From Streptomyces chattanoogensis (GTDB taxonomy: Bacteria > Actinomycetota > Actinomycetes > Streptomycetales > Streptomycetaceae): a stretch of 64,000 bases of DNA. The stretch's first letter is position 1. Each line of letters opens with the position of its first letter. Location: positions 1 through 64,000 of the forward strand of contig NZ_LGKG01000153.1 of the NCBI RefSeq assembly GCF_001294335.1, written 5' to 3'. Below the pieces are notes generated by a model. It was not told where the DNA came from and made no database searches. It saw only the letters and a list, made by a program, of their open reading frames with translations. The translations under genes and the position numbers were made by a program. Below, in pieces: positions 44,081-52,141 of the stretch.

Positions 44081-44620
44081 GCAAGAGGCTCCGGCTGTGG
44101 GTGCTCCTCCTGGGCACCCTGGGCCTGGCCGCCCTCTTCGCCGCGGCGTGTGCCGACATGCCGCGCTTCGGCGGGCCCTGGCACCCGTACGGCGACCGGG
44201 CCGTGCACGCCGCACTCGCCCGCCGCACCGCCAACACCGTCTCCTCCGTCAACTTCGACCAGCGCGCCTTCGACACCCTCGGCGAGGAATCCATCCTCTT
44301 CGGCGCGGTCCTGGGCACCGTCGTCCTGCTCCGCCAGACCGCCGCCGAGAACCGCCTGTCCCCCGAACCCGCCCGCGTCTCCCAGCCGGTACGCCGCTAC
44401 GCGCTCCTCGCCCTCCCCGTCACCCTGCTCATCGGCCTGCTTCCTCACCAACGTCCTCCCGTACGGGACCTTCAACACGCTCTCCTCCGGCGGCACAGTG
44501 CCCCTCCTCAATGCCGCCATCGGGGTGGAGGTGGCCTGCGGCGTCGTGGTGCTGCTGGCCCGCTTCCTCGACCAGGCCGTCGAGATCGAGGACGCCGGAG
44601 CGGAGTCGGGGACGAGATGA
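44077..44620 (+). pseudogene. mnhB: mnhB, internally deleted and frameshifted
   Basis: The first 121 residues (44077-44439) read as an MnhB/MrpA-end protein, with [20 protein letters not shown] and then [16 protein letters not shown]. The last 59 residues (44441-44620, next frame) read [39 protein letters not shown], a standard MnhB C-terminus, whose stop overlaps the mnhC start by ATGA. The two halves are in different frames, with one extra base at 44440. The conserved PGGGF segment normally between them is absent, which implies an internal deletion of roughly 60-90 codons. As it stands, frame 1 runs on into mnhC as a fused reading frame. Real mutation or assembly error cannot be told apart here. 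Confidence 0.75.
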
Positions 44621-44964
44621 GTGTGCTGCCGTATGCCATCGCCGGATGGCTGTTCCTGGTGGGCTGCTACGGGCTCGCCACCAGCCGCAATCTCCTGCAC
44701 GCCGTGGGGTGCCTGGCCGTCTGCCAGTCCTCGACGTACGTTCTGCTGCTCGCCATCGGCTACCGGGACGGCGGCACGGCACCGGTCTTCTCCGACATCG
44801 CCCCCGGCTCCCGGCCCGTGGTCGACCCCGTCGTCCAGGCGCTCGTCCTCACCGACATCGTCATCGGCGCCACCGTCACCGCGCTCCTCCTCTCCCTGGT
44901 CATCCAGATCGCCAAGCGGCACCGCACCGTGGACCCGGACGAGCTCTCGGAGCTGCGGGGGTGA
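44617..44964 (+). CDS. mnhC: Na+(K+)/H+ antiporter subunit MnhC (NuoK-like)
   Basis: A 115-residue protein with three membrane segments, the NuoK/MrpC fold. It shows [40 protein letters not shown], and the signature [25 protein letters not shown]. Start ATG 44617 overlaps the mnhB stop, and the stop overlaps mnhD by GTGA. It normally works with MnhD in proton/cation exchange. Confidence 0.9.
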   Translation: MSVLPYAIAGWLFLVGCYGLATSRNLLHAVGCLAVCQSSTYVLLLAIGYRDGGTAPVFSDIAPGSRPVVDPVVQALVLTDIVIGATVTALLLSLVIQIAKRHRTVDPDELSELRG

Positions 44965-46877
44965 GCGTCGCAGGGATCCTTCCGCTGATCGTGGCCACCC
45001 CGCTGGCCGGCGCGGCGCTGCTGGTCGGGGCGGGCCGGCGGCTGCCCCGTTACGCGGCGGAGGTGATGGGATGTCTGACGTCGGCGGGGACGGCGGCGCT
45101 GGCCCTGGGCGCGCTCGCCGCCACCCCGCCGTCCACCGTGCGGCCCGCCGAGTGGCTGGGCGGCTGGCGCCCGCACCACGGCAGGGGCGTGGGCATCGTG
45201 CTCGTCGGCGACCCCGTCGGCCTGGGTCTCGCCGCGCTGGTCTGCCTACTGGCCCTGGCCTCCCTCGCCTACGCCTGGCGGTACTTCGACGAACCGCCGC
45301 TGCGCCACGCGGGCTCCTATCCCGCCCTCGTCCTGCTGTTCCAGGCGGGCATGTGCGGTTTCGCGCTCACCGGTGACCTCTTCAACGCCTTCGTCTTCTT
45401 CGAGCTGATGGGGGTGGTCGCGTACGCGCTGACCGGCTACCGCGTCGAGGAGGCCCGCGCGGTCCAGGGCGCGCTGGTCTTCGGCCTCGTCAACTCCCTC
45501 GGCGGATACGCCACCTTGCTGGGCACCGCCCTGCTGTACGCGCGGACCGGCGAACTCGGCCTCGCGGCGATCGGGAGCCGGCTGGACGCGCACCCCGGCC
45601 GCCCCGGCGCCCTGGTGACCGCCGCCTTCGTCCTCGTCGTCACGGGTCTGCTGGTGAAGGCCGCGGCGGTGCCCTTCCACTTCTGGCTGGCCGACGCGCA
45701 CGCGGTGGCCCCGACACCGGTGTGCATGCTGCTGTCCGGCGTCATGGTCGAACTGGGCCTGTACGGCACCGCCCGCGTCTACTGGACCGTCTTCGCGGGC
45801 CCCGGCGGCATCCCGGCCCCCGATGTGCACCGCGCGCTGCTGACCCTCGGTATCGTCACCGCGCTGCTGGGCGCGGTGATGTGCTGGCTGCAACGCCATC
45901 TCAAGCGGCTTCTCGCCTACTCCACCGTCGCGCACACCGGTCTGTTCCTCATCGGCCTCGCGGTGCTCACCCCGGAGGGCGTCGGCGGCGTGGCCCTGTA
46001 CGTCCTGGCACACGCCGGAGCCAAGGCCGCCCTCTTCGCCTGTGTGGGCATCCTCCTGGACCGCTTCGGCAGCGTCGACGAGTACCAGCTGTACGGCAAG
46101 GGACGTGAACTCCCTTGGCCGGCCGGGCTGTTCGGGCTCGGCGGCCTGGCGCTCGCCGGACTGCCGCCGTTCGGCACCGCGCTGGGCAAGGCCGTCATCG
46201 AGGAGTCGGCCGGTGGCTGGGCGACGGCGCTGTGCGTCCTGGTCTCGGCGGCCACCGGCGGGGCGGTGCTGCGCGCGGGCGCCCGGGTGTTCCTCGGGCT
46301 CGGCCCTCGCCCGGACGGCGCCGCCGCCCCCGCCGGGGACCGGATCGGTGACGGGGCGGTGGGTGGTGGGACGACGGAGGGCGGGACGGGCGGGGGCGGG
46401 ACGAACGGTGGTGGCACGACCGGTGGCGGCGCGAGCGCCGAGGAGACGACCGGCGAGAACGAGGAGCCGGAGACCCGCGGCCGGCTCTCCCATATCCCCG
46501 ACACCATGCTCACCGTGCCCGCCGTACTGCTCCTCGGGGCACTGGCGGCCGGACTCGTCCCCGCCCTCCGCCCGGCCGTCGGCCACGCCGCCGACGCCTT
46601 CACCGATCACACCGGCTACGCCGCATCGGTGCTGCACGGCCATCCGGCCCCGCCGCTGCCCACTCCCCCGCCCCACTGGTCGGCGGCCGGTGTCCTGTGG
46701 GGCCTGGTGTCCACCGCCCTCGCCGCGGCGCTCGCCCTGTCGGCCGTACGGCGGCCCGTACGCCAGGAACCCGCGCGCTGGACCGTGCCGCTGCGCCGCC
46801 TCCACTCCGGCCATGTCGGCGACTATGTCGCGTGTTACCTGGCCGGGATGACACTGCTGGCGGCGCTGGTCATCTGA
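44961..46877 (+). CDS. mnhD: Antiporter subunit MnhD (NuoN/NuoM-like) with Gly-rich loop
   Basis: A 638-residue polytopic protein of the NADH-quinone oxidoreductase/Mrp antiporter family. It has [23 protein letters not shown], conserved charged Glu, Lys and His residues in membrane helices ([26 protein letters not shown]), and [20 protein letters not shown]. Usual MnhD is about 500 residues; the extra length is a Gly/Thr/Glu-rich insertion at about 450-500 plus two more hydrophobic segments and a C-terminal tail. It is the last gene of the operon. Loss of intact MnhB may compromise the complex. Confidence 0.9.
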   Translation: MSVAGILPLIVATPLAGAALLVGAGRRLPRYAAEVMGCLTSAGTAALALGALAATPPSTVRPAEWLGGWRPHHGRGVGIVLVGDPVGLGLAALVCLLALASLAYAWRYFDEPPLRHAGSYPALVLLFQAGMCGFALTGDLFNAFVFFELMGVVAYALTGYRVEEARAVQGALVFGLVNSLGGYATLLGTALLYARTGELGLAAIGSRLDAHPGRPGALVTAAFVLVVTGLLVKAAAVPFHFWLADAHAVAPTPVCMLLSGVMVELGLYGTARVYWTVFAGPGGIPAPDVHRALLTLGIVTALLGAVMCWLQRHLKRLLAYSTVAHTGLFLIGLAVLTPEGVGGVALYVLAHAGAKAALFACVGILLDRFGSVDEYQLYGKGRELPWPAGLFGLGGLALAGLPPFGTALGKAVIEESAGGWATALCVLVSAATGGAVLRAGARVFLGLGPRPDGAAAPAGDRIGDGAVGGGTTEGGTGGGGTNGGGTTGGGASAEETTGENEEPETRGRLSHIPDTMLTVPAVLLLGALAAGLVPALRPAVGHAADAFTDHTGYAASVLHGHPAPPLPTPPPHWSAAGVLWGLVSTALAAALALSAVRRPVRQEPARWTVPLRRLHSGHVGDYVACYLAGMTLLAALVI

Positions 46878-46951
46878 CGTCCCACCGCGTACGACGTCCC
46901 ACGTCCCATGAGGTCCGGGACGGCGCCGCCCCGTCAGCCGGTGCCGGGCCG

Positions 46952-47614
46952 TCACCCCGCCGCTGCCTCCCGCACCTCCTCGGCGATCTCCCGGTCCAGC
47001 GCCGCCCGCACCAGCGCCGAGGCGAACGCGGCCGTCTCGTCCTCCTTGATCAGCCGCGCCAGCTTCGCACCGTCCCCCGGCAGCCCCAGCCGCTCCGCGC
47101 CCTGTACGGCCTTCGGGTCCAGGAACGGGGCGAACTCCGACCAGACCCCCTGCACCTCCCGCAGAAAAATGGCGGCCCCCGTCGGCCCGACCCCCGGCAG
47201 CTCCTGCAGCGCCCGTGACAGCGCACCGGCATCCCCGTCGGCCGCCTCCCGCATCCGCCGCAGATCACCGCCGTACTTCTCCAGCAGCAGCGCGGCCCCT
47301 TCGCCCAGCCGGGTGGATGTGCTCTCGTCGTAGCGCCGGTATCCCCCCTCACCCAGCGCGTCGACACGCTGCTGCCAGGTGGCGTCCCGCATCCGGCGCG
47401 GCGTGCGCATCCCCGCGTCGAACAGGGCCCGCGCCGACGCGACCGCCACCGAGGCACGAATCCGCGTACTGAGCAGATCGGCCAGTACCAGGACCTGATA
47501 CAGCGGCTGCGGGGTATTGCGCACCTTGATGCCGCACTGTTCGGCGTAGGTCTCGCCGTACCGGTCCAGCAGCGTCCGGACGACGGCACGCTGCCCGCCA
47601 TCACCACCGTTCAT
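46952..47614 (-). CDS. HhH endonuclease III-like protein
   Basis: A 220-residue protein of the HhH-GPD superfamily. The helix-hairpin-helix reads ELPGVGPTGAAIFLREVQ, and the N-terminal helices show VLVLADLLSTRIRASVAVAS. The Fe-S cluster Cys loop of endonuclease III is absent. The catalytic Lys/Asp pair is not clear, so activity may differ from classical EndoIII. GGAGG precedes the ATG at 47614. It is divergent from ku, next to other repair genes. Probable base-excision repair role. Confidence 0.75.
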   Translation of the reverse strand: MNGGDGGQRAVVRTLLDRYGETYAEQCGIKVRNTPQPLYQVLVLADLLSTRIRASVAVASARALFDAGMRTPRRMRDATWQQRVDALGEGGYRRYDESTSTRLGEGAALLLEKYGGDLRRMREAADGDAGALSRALQELPGVGPTGAAIFLREVQGVWSEFAPFLDPKAVQGAERLGLPGDGAKLARLIKEDETAAFASALVRAALDREIAEEVREAAAG

Positions 47615-47798
47615 GACAGCCTCCGTCAATCGACTCCGTCACCCTCGGTACCAGTACTTCATACCGACGTCCGACGTCTGCTGCCGTTTCCGTACCACCC
47701 GGCCCGTGGCACACCGGGCTGAGCGCAGCCTGAGATGTACGCCCCGGACAACCCGCCTAGCATGGCTTTCATCCCCGCCGGCACGCCGGCAGGCACCG

Positions 47799-48905
47799 AT
47801 GAAAGCGGCTCCCATGCGCCCCACGGCGAAGTTCTCCATCAGCTTCGGCCTGGTCACGATCCCGGTCGCCGCCTACTCCGCCACGGACACCACCGCATCG
47901 GTCAGCTTCGTACGGATCCACACGGCGGACGGCGGACGGGTGCGCAACCAGCCGGTGTGCTCCCTCGAGGACGCCGAGGTCCCGCAGGACGAGATCGGCA
48001 GGGGCTACAAGGTCGACGGGGACACGGTCGTACCGCTGAGTGACGAGGATCTGGAAGCGCTGCCGCTGCCGACCGCGAAGACGCTGACGATCCTGGCCTT
48101 CGTCGACGGCGGCGACATCGACCCCCTCCAGATGGGCAAGGGCTACTACCTGAGCGCCGACGGCGCAGCCGCGGCCAAGCCCTACGTCCTGCTGCGCGAC
48201 GCGATGGAACGCCACCGGCGCGTCGGGCTCGGCAAGGTCGCCCTGCACGGCCGGGAGACCCTGGCCATGGTCCGTCCGATGGAGGACGCGCTGGTGATGC
48301 AGGTCCTGCTGTGGCCGGAGCAGATCCGCCCGATGGAGGGCGTGCTGCCCGAGAGCGGGGTGGATCTCGGGACCAAGGAGGTGTCGGCCGCCGAAAGCCT
48401 GATGGACTCCTACGGAGAGCTGTCCGAGGACGACGTACACGATCACTACCGCGAGGCGCTCGAAGAGATCGTGGCGGCGAAACTGGCGGACCGCGAGCCG
48501 GACTTCGAAGCCGCCGAGGAGGAGCCTGCCGCCCAGGTGATGGACCTGATGGCGGCCCTGCAGGACAGCGTCCGCGCGGCGAAGAGGTCACGTGGCGAGG
48601 AGGGTGGCACCGAACCCGCCACCGTCACCTCGCTGACCGGCCGGCCGGCGAAGAAGAGCGCCACAGGGAAGACGGCCGCGAAAAAGACAGCCGCAAAAAA
48701 GACGACGGCGAAGAAAACGACCGTGCAGAAGACGGCGGCGAAGGAGACGGCGGCGAAGAAGTCCCCGTCCGGTGCCACGGCGAAGCGTACGGGCGCCCGT
48801 ACGGCCAAGGCATCGGCGAAGGCACCGGCCGGTGAAACGGCCAAGGCGGGGAAGACGGCCGCGGCCAAGAAGACGGCAGGCAAGCCCCGCCGCCGGGCCG
48901 GCTGA
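47799..48905 (+). CDS. ku: Bacterial Ku protein with Lys-rich C-terminal tail
   Basis: A 368-residue non-homologous end-joining Ku. The core (about 6-260) has AKFSISFGLVTIPVAAYSAT, SFVRIHTADGG, the ring-forming beta-barrel segment and VPLSDEDLEAL. The C-terminus (about 285-368) is a low-complexity tail of repeated AAKKT/TAKKT units, extending the basic tail of usual Ku (270-290 residues). Such tails raise DNA affinity and mobility on DNA. Start could be ATG 47799 or 47814; both have weak ribosome sites. No LigD gene is adjacent, so this may be a secondary Ku or act with a remote ligase. Confidence 0.92.
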   Translation: MKAAPMRPTAKFSISFGLVTIPVAAYSATDTTASVSFVRIHTADGGRVRNQPVCSLEDAEVPQDEIGRGYKVDGDTVVPLSDEDLEALPLPTAKTLTILAFVDGGDIDPLQMGKGYYLSADGAAAAKPYVLLRDAMERHRRVGLGKVALHGRETLAMVRPMEDALVMQVLLWPEQIRPMEGVLPESGVDLGTKEVSAAESLMDSYGELSEDDVHDHYREALEEIVAAKLADREPDFEAAEEEPAAQVMDLMAALQDSVRAAKRSRGEEGGTEPATVTSLTGRPAKKSATGKTAAKKTAAKKTTAKKTTVQKTAAKETAAKKSPSGATAKRTGARTAKASAKAPAGETAKAGKTAAAKKTAGKPRRRAG

Positions 48906-48963
48906 TCCCCTCGGCCCGCCCGCCCGATGGCTCGGGAGGGTCCGCTTCCCGGGTCACCGGAAA

Positions 48964-49010
48964 CCTGGGTGGGCGGGCGCTCGACACCGTCGAGTGCCCG
49001 CCCACCCAGG
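48964..49010. terminator. Long bidirectional terminator after ku
   Basis: A 22-bp arm starting CCTGGGTGGGCGGGC (48964-48985) pairs with 48989-49010 around the loop ACC, with a single G-U type mismatch. It lies between the convergent ku and small secreted protein genes. This is among the strongest hairpins in the window. Confidence 0.85.
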
Positions 49011-49023
49011 ATGTGACGCGGAC

Positions 49024-49254
49024 TCAGCTCAGGTGAGTCGACCGGGCCGGGTGAGGCGTAAGGCCCCGGTCGTACTCGAGCTGGCTGTACTCGCTGGCGG
49101 CGTTCAACACGCCCTGCACCACCGGCGCGACCCGCCCCAAGAGGCCCGGCGGATCGCCCGGCTTGACGGCATCGGCTGCCTGCGCGGGGGATGCGAGGCC
49201 ACCGAGTACTCCGGCGGCCAGGACGATCACGCCGGACACGTGACTACGACGCAC
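49024..49254 (-). CDS. Small secreted protein of unknown function
   Basis: A 76-residue protein with a clear Sec signal (MRRSHVSGVIVLAAGVLGGL, ending SPAQA). The mature 50-residue part has no Cys and no known motif, with a helical ARVAPVVQGVLNAAS-like stretch. GTG start at 49254 follows GGGAGAG. It ends next to the ku terminator. Short secreted Streptomyces proteins like this are often developmentally regulated, but nothing here shows that. Confidence 0.65.
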   Translation of the reverse strand: MRRSHVSGVIVLAAGVLGGLASPAQAADAVKPGDPPGLLGRVAPVVQGVLNAASEYSQLEYDRGLTPHPARSTHLS

Positions 49255-49499
49255 TGAACTCTCCCAACTGAAGTCTGATGCAGGTTGGCAGGCCCGGCAG
49301 CAGGCCGAACCCGCGGTGCTAACCGACCCGGCCGCCGTTCGGTCACTGATGTTTACGCCTTTGGGCTGTCAAAAGGTGAGATCGCACAGGTTGTCGGGTC
49401 TGCGTGGCCCGAACGGCCCGTTCCATGTTCCAGGCCAATTCCGGGCCACCTCACGCCACCGCGCTCCTGGACGCCGAGGCAGCAGACCACGGACCGGCG

Positions 49500-50372
49500 T
49501 CAGCTACCGGACAGGGCGGGCACGAGCAGGTCGGCCGCGAAGTCCTCGACCGGGCGCGGCCGGCGGCCGAGTACGCGCTGAACGCCGTCGCCGAGACCTG
49601 CCACGCCCTCCCGGCGATAGTTCGCGTACAGGCCGTACAGACCGTCGATGACCCACGGCGGGACTCCGCGGTCCGCCATCGCCGCCCGCCAGGCGTCGTC
49701 GAGCGGCACGTCGACGTACCGCACCGGCCTGCCCACCACGGTGCCGAAGCGGGCGGCGAGCTGCGGCAGCGTCAGGGCCTGCGGACCGCTGATCTCGATC
49801 TCACCGCCGACCGGGCGGTCCGCCAGCAGCTCGGCGACCGCGACCGCCGCGATGTCCCGCACGTCCACATATCCGCGGGCGCCGGGTCCGGCGGGATCGG
49901 CGAGCGTGCCCTCGGCGATCGAGGCCGCTGCCGGAAGGAAGTTCTGCAGGAAACGGTCCGGCTGAAGGACGGTCAGTTCCGGGACGCCGGTCCGGCGCAG
50001 CCGTTCGGTGATCGTGTCGTGGGCGCCGGTGACGGCGTCCGGGACGATGGCGTCACCGGTGAACCTCCGGGCACCGAGCTTGACGATCCGGCGCGCGCCC
50101 GCCTCGAGGGCGGCGGTTCCGAGCTGCGTTTCGACGGCCACCTGGTCCTCGGCGAAGGGATGCGCGAGGTAGAGCCGGTCCACGCCGGCGACCGCGCCCC
50201 GCACATCCGCCGCATCGGCGGCGTCCCCGCGGAAGACCTCGCCGCGCACCTCGCCCAGTGCCCTGGCGCTGCCCTCGGAGCGTACGAAGAACCGCACATC
50301 GCGCCGGTCGCGCAGTGCCGCGGTCACATGGCGTCCCACCGCACCGTTCGGCGTAGTGATCAAGATGGTCAT
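49500..50372 (-). CDS. NmrA-like NAD(P)-binding protein
   Basis: A 290-residue atypical short-chain dehydrogenase of the NmrA/QOR2 group. The N-terminal motif ILITTPNGAVGRHVTAAL is a variant of GxxGxxG; VFRGDAADAADVRGAVAGVDRLYL, IVKLGARRF and YVDVRDIAAVAVAEL follow. The usual catalytic Tyr-x-x-x-Lys is missing, so it may sense or bind NAD(P) or reduce quinones. The ATG at 50372 is preferred over 50435. Upstream are two near-identical ATGCGAT words (about 50395-50411) that could be an operator for a HxlR- or TetR-type repressor. Confidence 0.82.
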   Translation of the reverse strand: MTILITTPNGAVGRHVTAALRDRRDVRFFVRSEGSARALGEVRGEVFRGDAADAADVRGAVAGVDRLYLAHPFAEDQVAVETQLGTAALEAGARRIVKLGARRFTGDAIVPDAVTGAHDTITERLRRTGVPELTVLQPDRFLQNFLPAAASIAEGTLADPAGPGARGYVDVRDIAAVAVAELLADRPVGGEIEISGPQALTLPQLAARFGTVVGRPVRYVDVPLDDAWRAAMADRGVPPWVIDGLYGLYANYRREGVAGLGDGVQRVLGRRPRPVEDFAADLLVPALSGS

Positions 50373-50517
50373 CGATACCGGCCCCCTTGTGCATGCGATT
50401 GCGTATGCGATCAAGAACTCCTTCCGCTCCAACACCCCTCAGCCGTCGTCGAATTCCCGGCCATCGGCCCGTCGTCCCCAGCACCCCGGGGACCGGTCCC
50501 CCAACCCCCTGCCCGCC

Positions 50518-51309
50518 CTACCCGCCCTGCCCGTTCAGGCCCGCCAGCGACGCGGCGCGGGTGAGCAGGTCGATGAGCATGGCGGAGGTGAGTCTGCCGG
50601 TGAAGGTGTTGCGCTGGCTGGGGTGGTAGCTCCCCAGCACATGCAGGGGCGGGCCGTCGCCGGGTCCGGGCAGGACCAGGTGCGCGCCGTGGGCGAAAGC
50701 GGGGCGGGGGCGCGGGAGCGGGCGGCCTGTGTCCTGGAGAACGGGCAGCAGGGTCTGCCAGCCGAAGGCGCCGAGCGCAACGACGGCCTTCAGGCTCGGG
50801 GCGAGGAGTTCCAGTTCCTTCGCCAGCCATGGCCGGCAGGTGGTGCGCTCGTCCGGGGTCGGCTTGTTCTGTGGTGGGGCGCAGTGGACGGGCGCGGTGA
50901 TCCGCACCCCGTACAGCTCCAGCCCGTCCCCCCGGTGTGTGGCCCCGGGCCGGGAGGCGAGACCGACGGCATGCAGCGCGGCGAAGAGGAAGTCGCCGGA
51001 GGCGTCCCCGGTGAACATGCGGCCCGTACGGTTGGCGCCATGCGCGGCCGGTGCCAGTCCGATCACCGCCAGCGCGGCATCCGGCGGGCCGAATCCCGGT
51101 ACCGGCTTCGCCCAGTACTGCCAGTCGCGGAACGCCGCGCGCCGGGTCCTGCCCGCTTCCTCCCGCCATGCCACGAGCCTGGGGCAGGCCCGGCACCTGA
51201 TCAGATGCGCGTCGAGTTCGTCCAGTCCGCCGGAGCGCGCCGCGCGATGCGCCGGGAACGCGCGATCGGTGGTGGGCGGGGGCTCGCCCGCTTCCCGGGG
51301 GCTCTGCAT
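50518..51309 (-). CDS. Family 5 uracil-DNA glycosylase (UdgB), Fe-S
   Basis: A 263-residue glycosylase of the UdgB/family-5 group. Four Cys (C39, C42, C143 and C158) should hold a 4Fe-4S cluster. Motif A is GLAPAAHGANRTGRMFTGD, with no catalytic Asp or Asn at the usual place, as in family 5, and motif B is the GSYHPSQRNTFTG loop. It removes uracil and other deaminated bases, including hypoxanthine, from double-stranded DNA, important in high-GC genomes. It lies between an NmrA-like gene and an FBP-domain gene on the same strand. Confidence 0.9.
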   Translation of the reverse strand: MQSPREAGEPPPTTDRAFPAHRAARSGGLDELDAHLIRCRACPRLVAWREEAGRTRRAAFRDWQYWAKPVPGFGPPDAALAVIGLAPAAHGANRTGRMFTGDASGDFLFAALHAVGLASRPGATHRGDGLELYGVRITAPVHCAPPQNKPTPDERTTCRPWLAKELELLAPSLKAVVALGAFGWQTLLPVLQDTGRPLPRPRPAFAHGAHLVLPGPGDGPPLHVLGSYHPSQRNTFTGRLTSAMLIDLLTRAASLAGLNGQGG

Positions 51310-51375
51310 TCCGCCACGCTAGCCTCCCGGCGGACGGCTGCCCTGCAGCTGCTGCCGTGCCGGGCATCCGCGGCG

Positions 51376-51873
51376 TCAGGCGGCGAGGACCTTGTCCACG
51401 AACAGGTGCACGTTGGTGAGGGTGCGGGTGATGCGCTCGTCCAGGGTGAGTGACTCCTCGTAGCGCAGCAGCCCGGTCTGCTTCTTGCCGCGGAGGTAGA
51501 GGGAGCAGGCGAGGTCGGAGCAGAAGTATGCGCCGACGGTGTTGCCCTGGCGGCCGGAGGCGCCGGCCTTGGGGGCGGCGAGGAGGGAGACCCCCGATCC
51601 CGGATGGCCGGTGAGGCACATCGCGCAGGCGGTGGTCTTGGTGAAGCTCCGGTGGGCGCTCTGCGGCGTGCGGAGCGTGAGTCCGACGAGGTCGCCTTCG
51701 CGTTCCGTGACGAGATAGCCGCGATCGGGCGCGCCCGGGTCACGCCACCCCAGGAAGTCCAGTTCGGACCAGGCGAGTTCGGGGAGTTCCCGCGGCAGGC
51801 TGATCCGGCGTGCCTCGCCCTTGGAGCAGTTCACGAAGGAGGCACGTATCTCTTTTTCGCCGATCGGTTCCAT
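51376..51873 (-). CDS. FBP-domain (EF-G-binding-like) zinc-finger protein
   Basis: A 165-residue protein with the FBP C-terminal treble-clef zinc finger: CAMC near residue 83 and CSDLAC near residue 122, as in elongation-factor-G-binding FusB relatives. The N-terminal part (GEKEIRASFVNCSKGEARR, LDFLGWRDPGAPDRGYLV) is the typical Streptomyces form. It may rescue or modulate EF-G on the ribosome; fusidic-acid-related activity is only known for staphylococcal relatives. The start at 51873 fits family members; a GTG at 51891 would add six residues including a rare TTA codon and has a closely spaced ribosome site. Confidence 0.8.
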   Translation of the reverse strand: MEPIGEKEIRASFVNCSKGEARRISLPRELPELAWSELDFLGWRDPGAPDRGYLVTEREGDLVGLTLRTPQSAHRSFTKTTACAMCLTGHPGSGVSLLAAPKAGASGRQGNTVGAYFCSDLACSLYLRGKKQTGLLRYEESLTLDERITRTLTNVHLFVDKVLAA

Positions 51874-52141
51874 GGCTGCGGAAGCTAACACTCTCCTCTG
51901 ACCTGCGTCGCGGCATTTTTGTTCCGCCGGTTTGCGGGCTTTGGCCTGCGCTGCGGCGACGGGCGCCGGGCTCGGCGGGCACCCGGCTCCCCGTTCGAGG
52001 AGACCGCCTCAAGGAGACCAGCCTCGAGGTGGCCGGGCTCCGCAATCCGGCCCGGCCTGGCGCGCTTCGAGGCGCCGGTCGTCCGCGGGCCCACGTGCGG
52101 AATACTGCCGTGGAGAACTGCCGGCATGGGTGGGGGCATTG

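Noticed and set aside
44431..44450. Programmed ribosomal frameshift in mnhB
   Set aside because: No slippery heptamer or downstream stem is visible, and a conserved segment of the protein is also missing, so deletion is the better explanation.
44077..44964. A single 295-residue MnhB-MnhC fusion protein
   Set aside because: The middle is Arg/Gly-rich out-of-frame sequence, and the proper MnhB C-terminus lies in another frame ending at the mnhC start overlap. A frameshifted mnhB plus intact mnhC explains it better than a true fusion.
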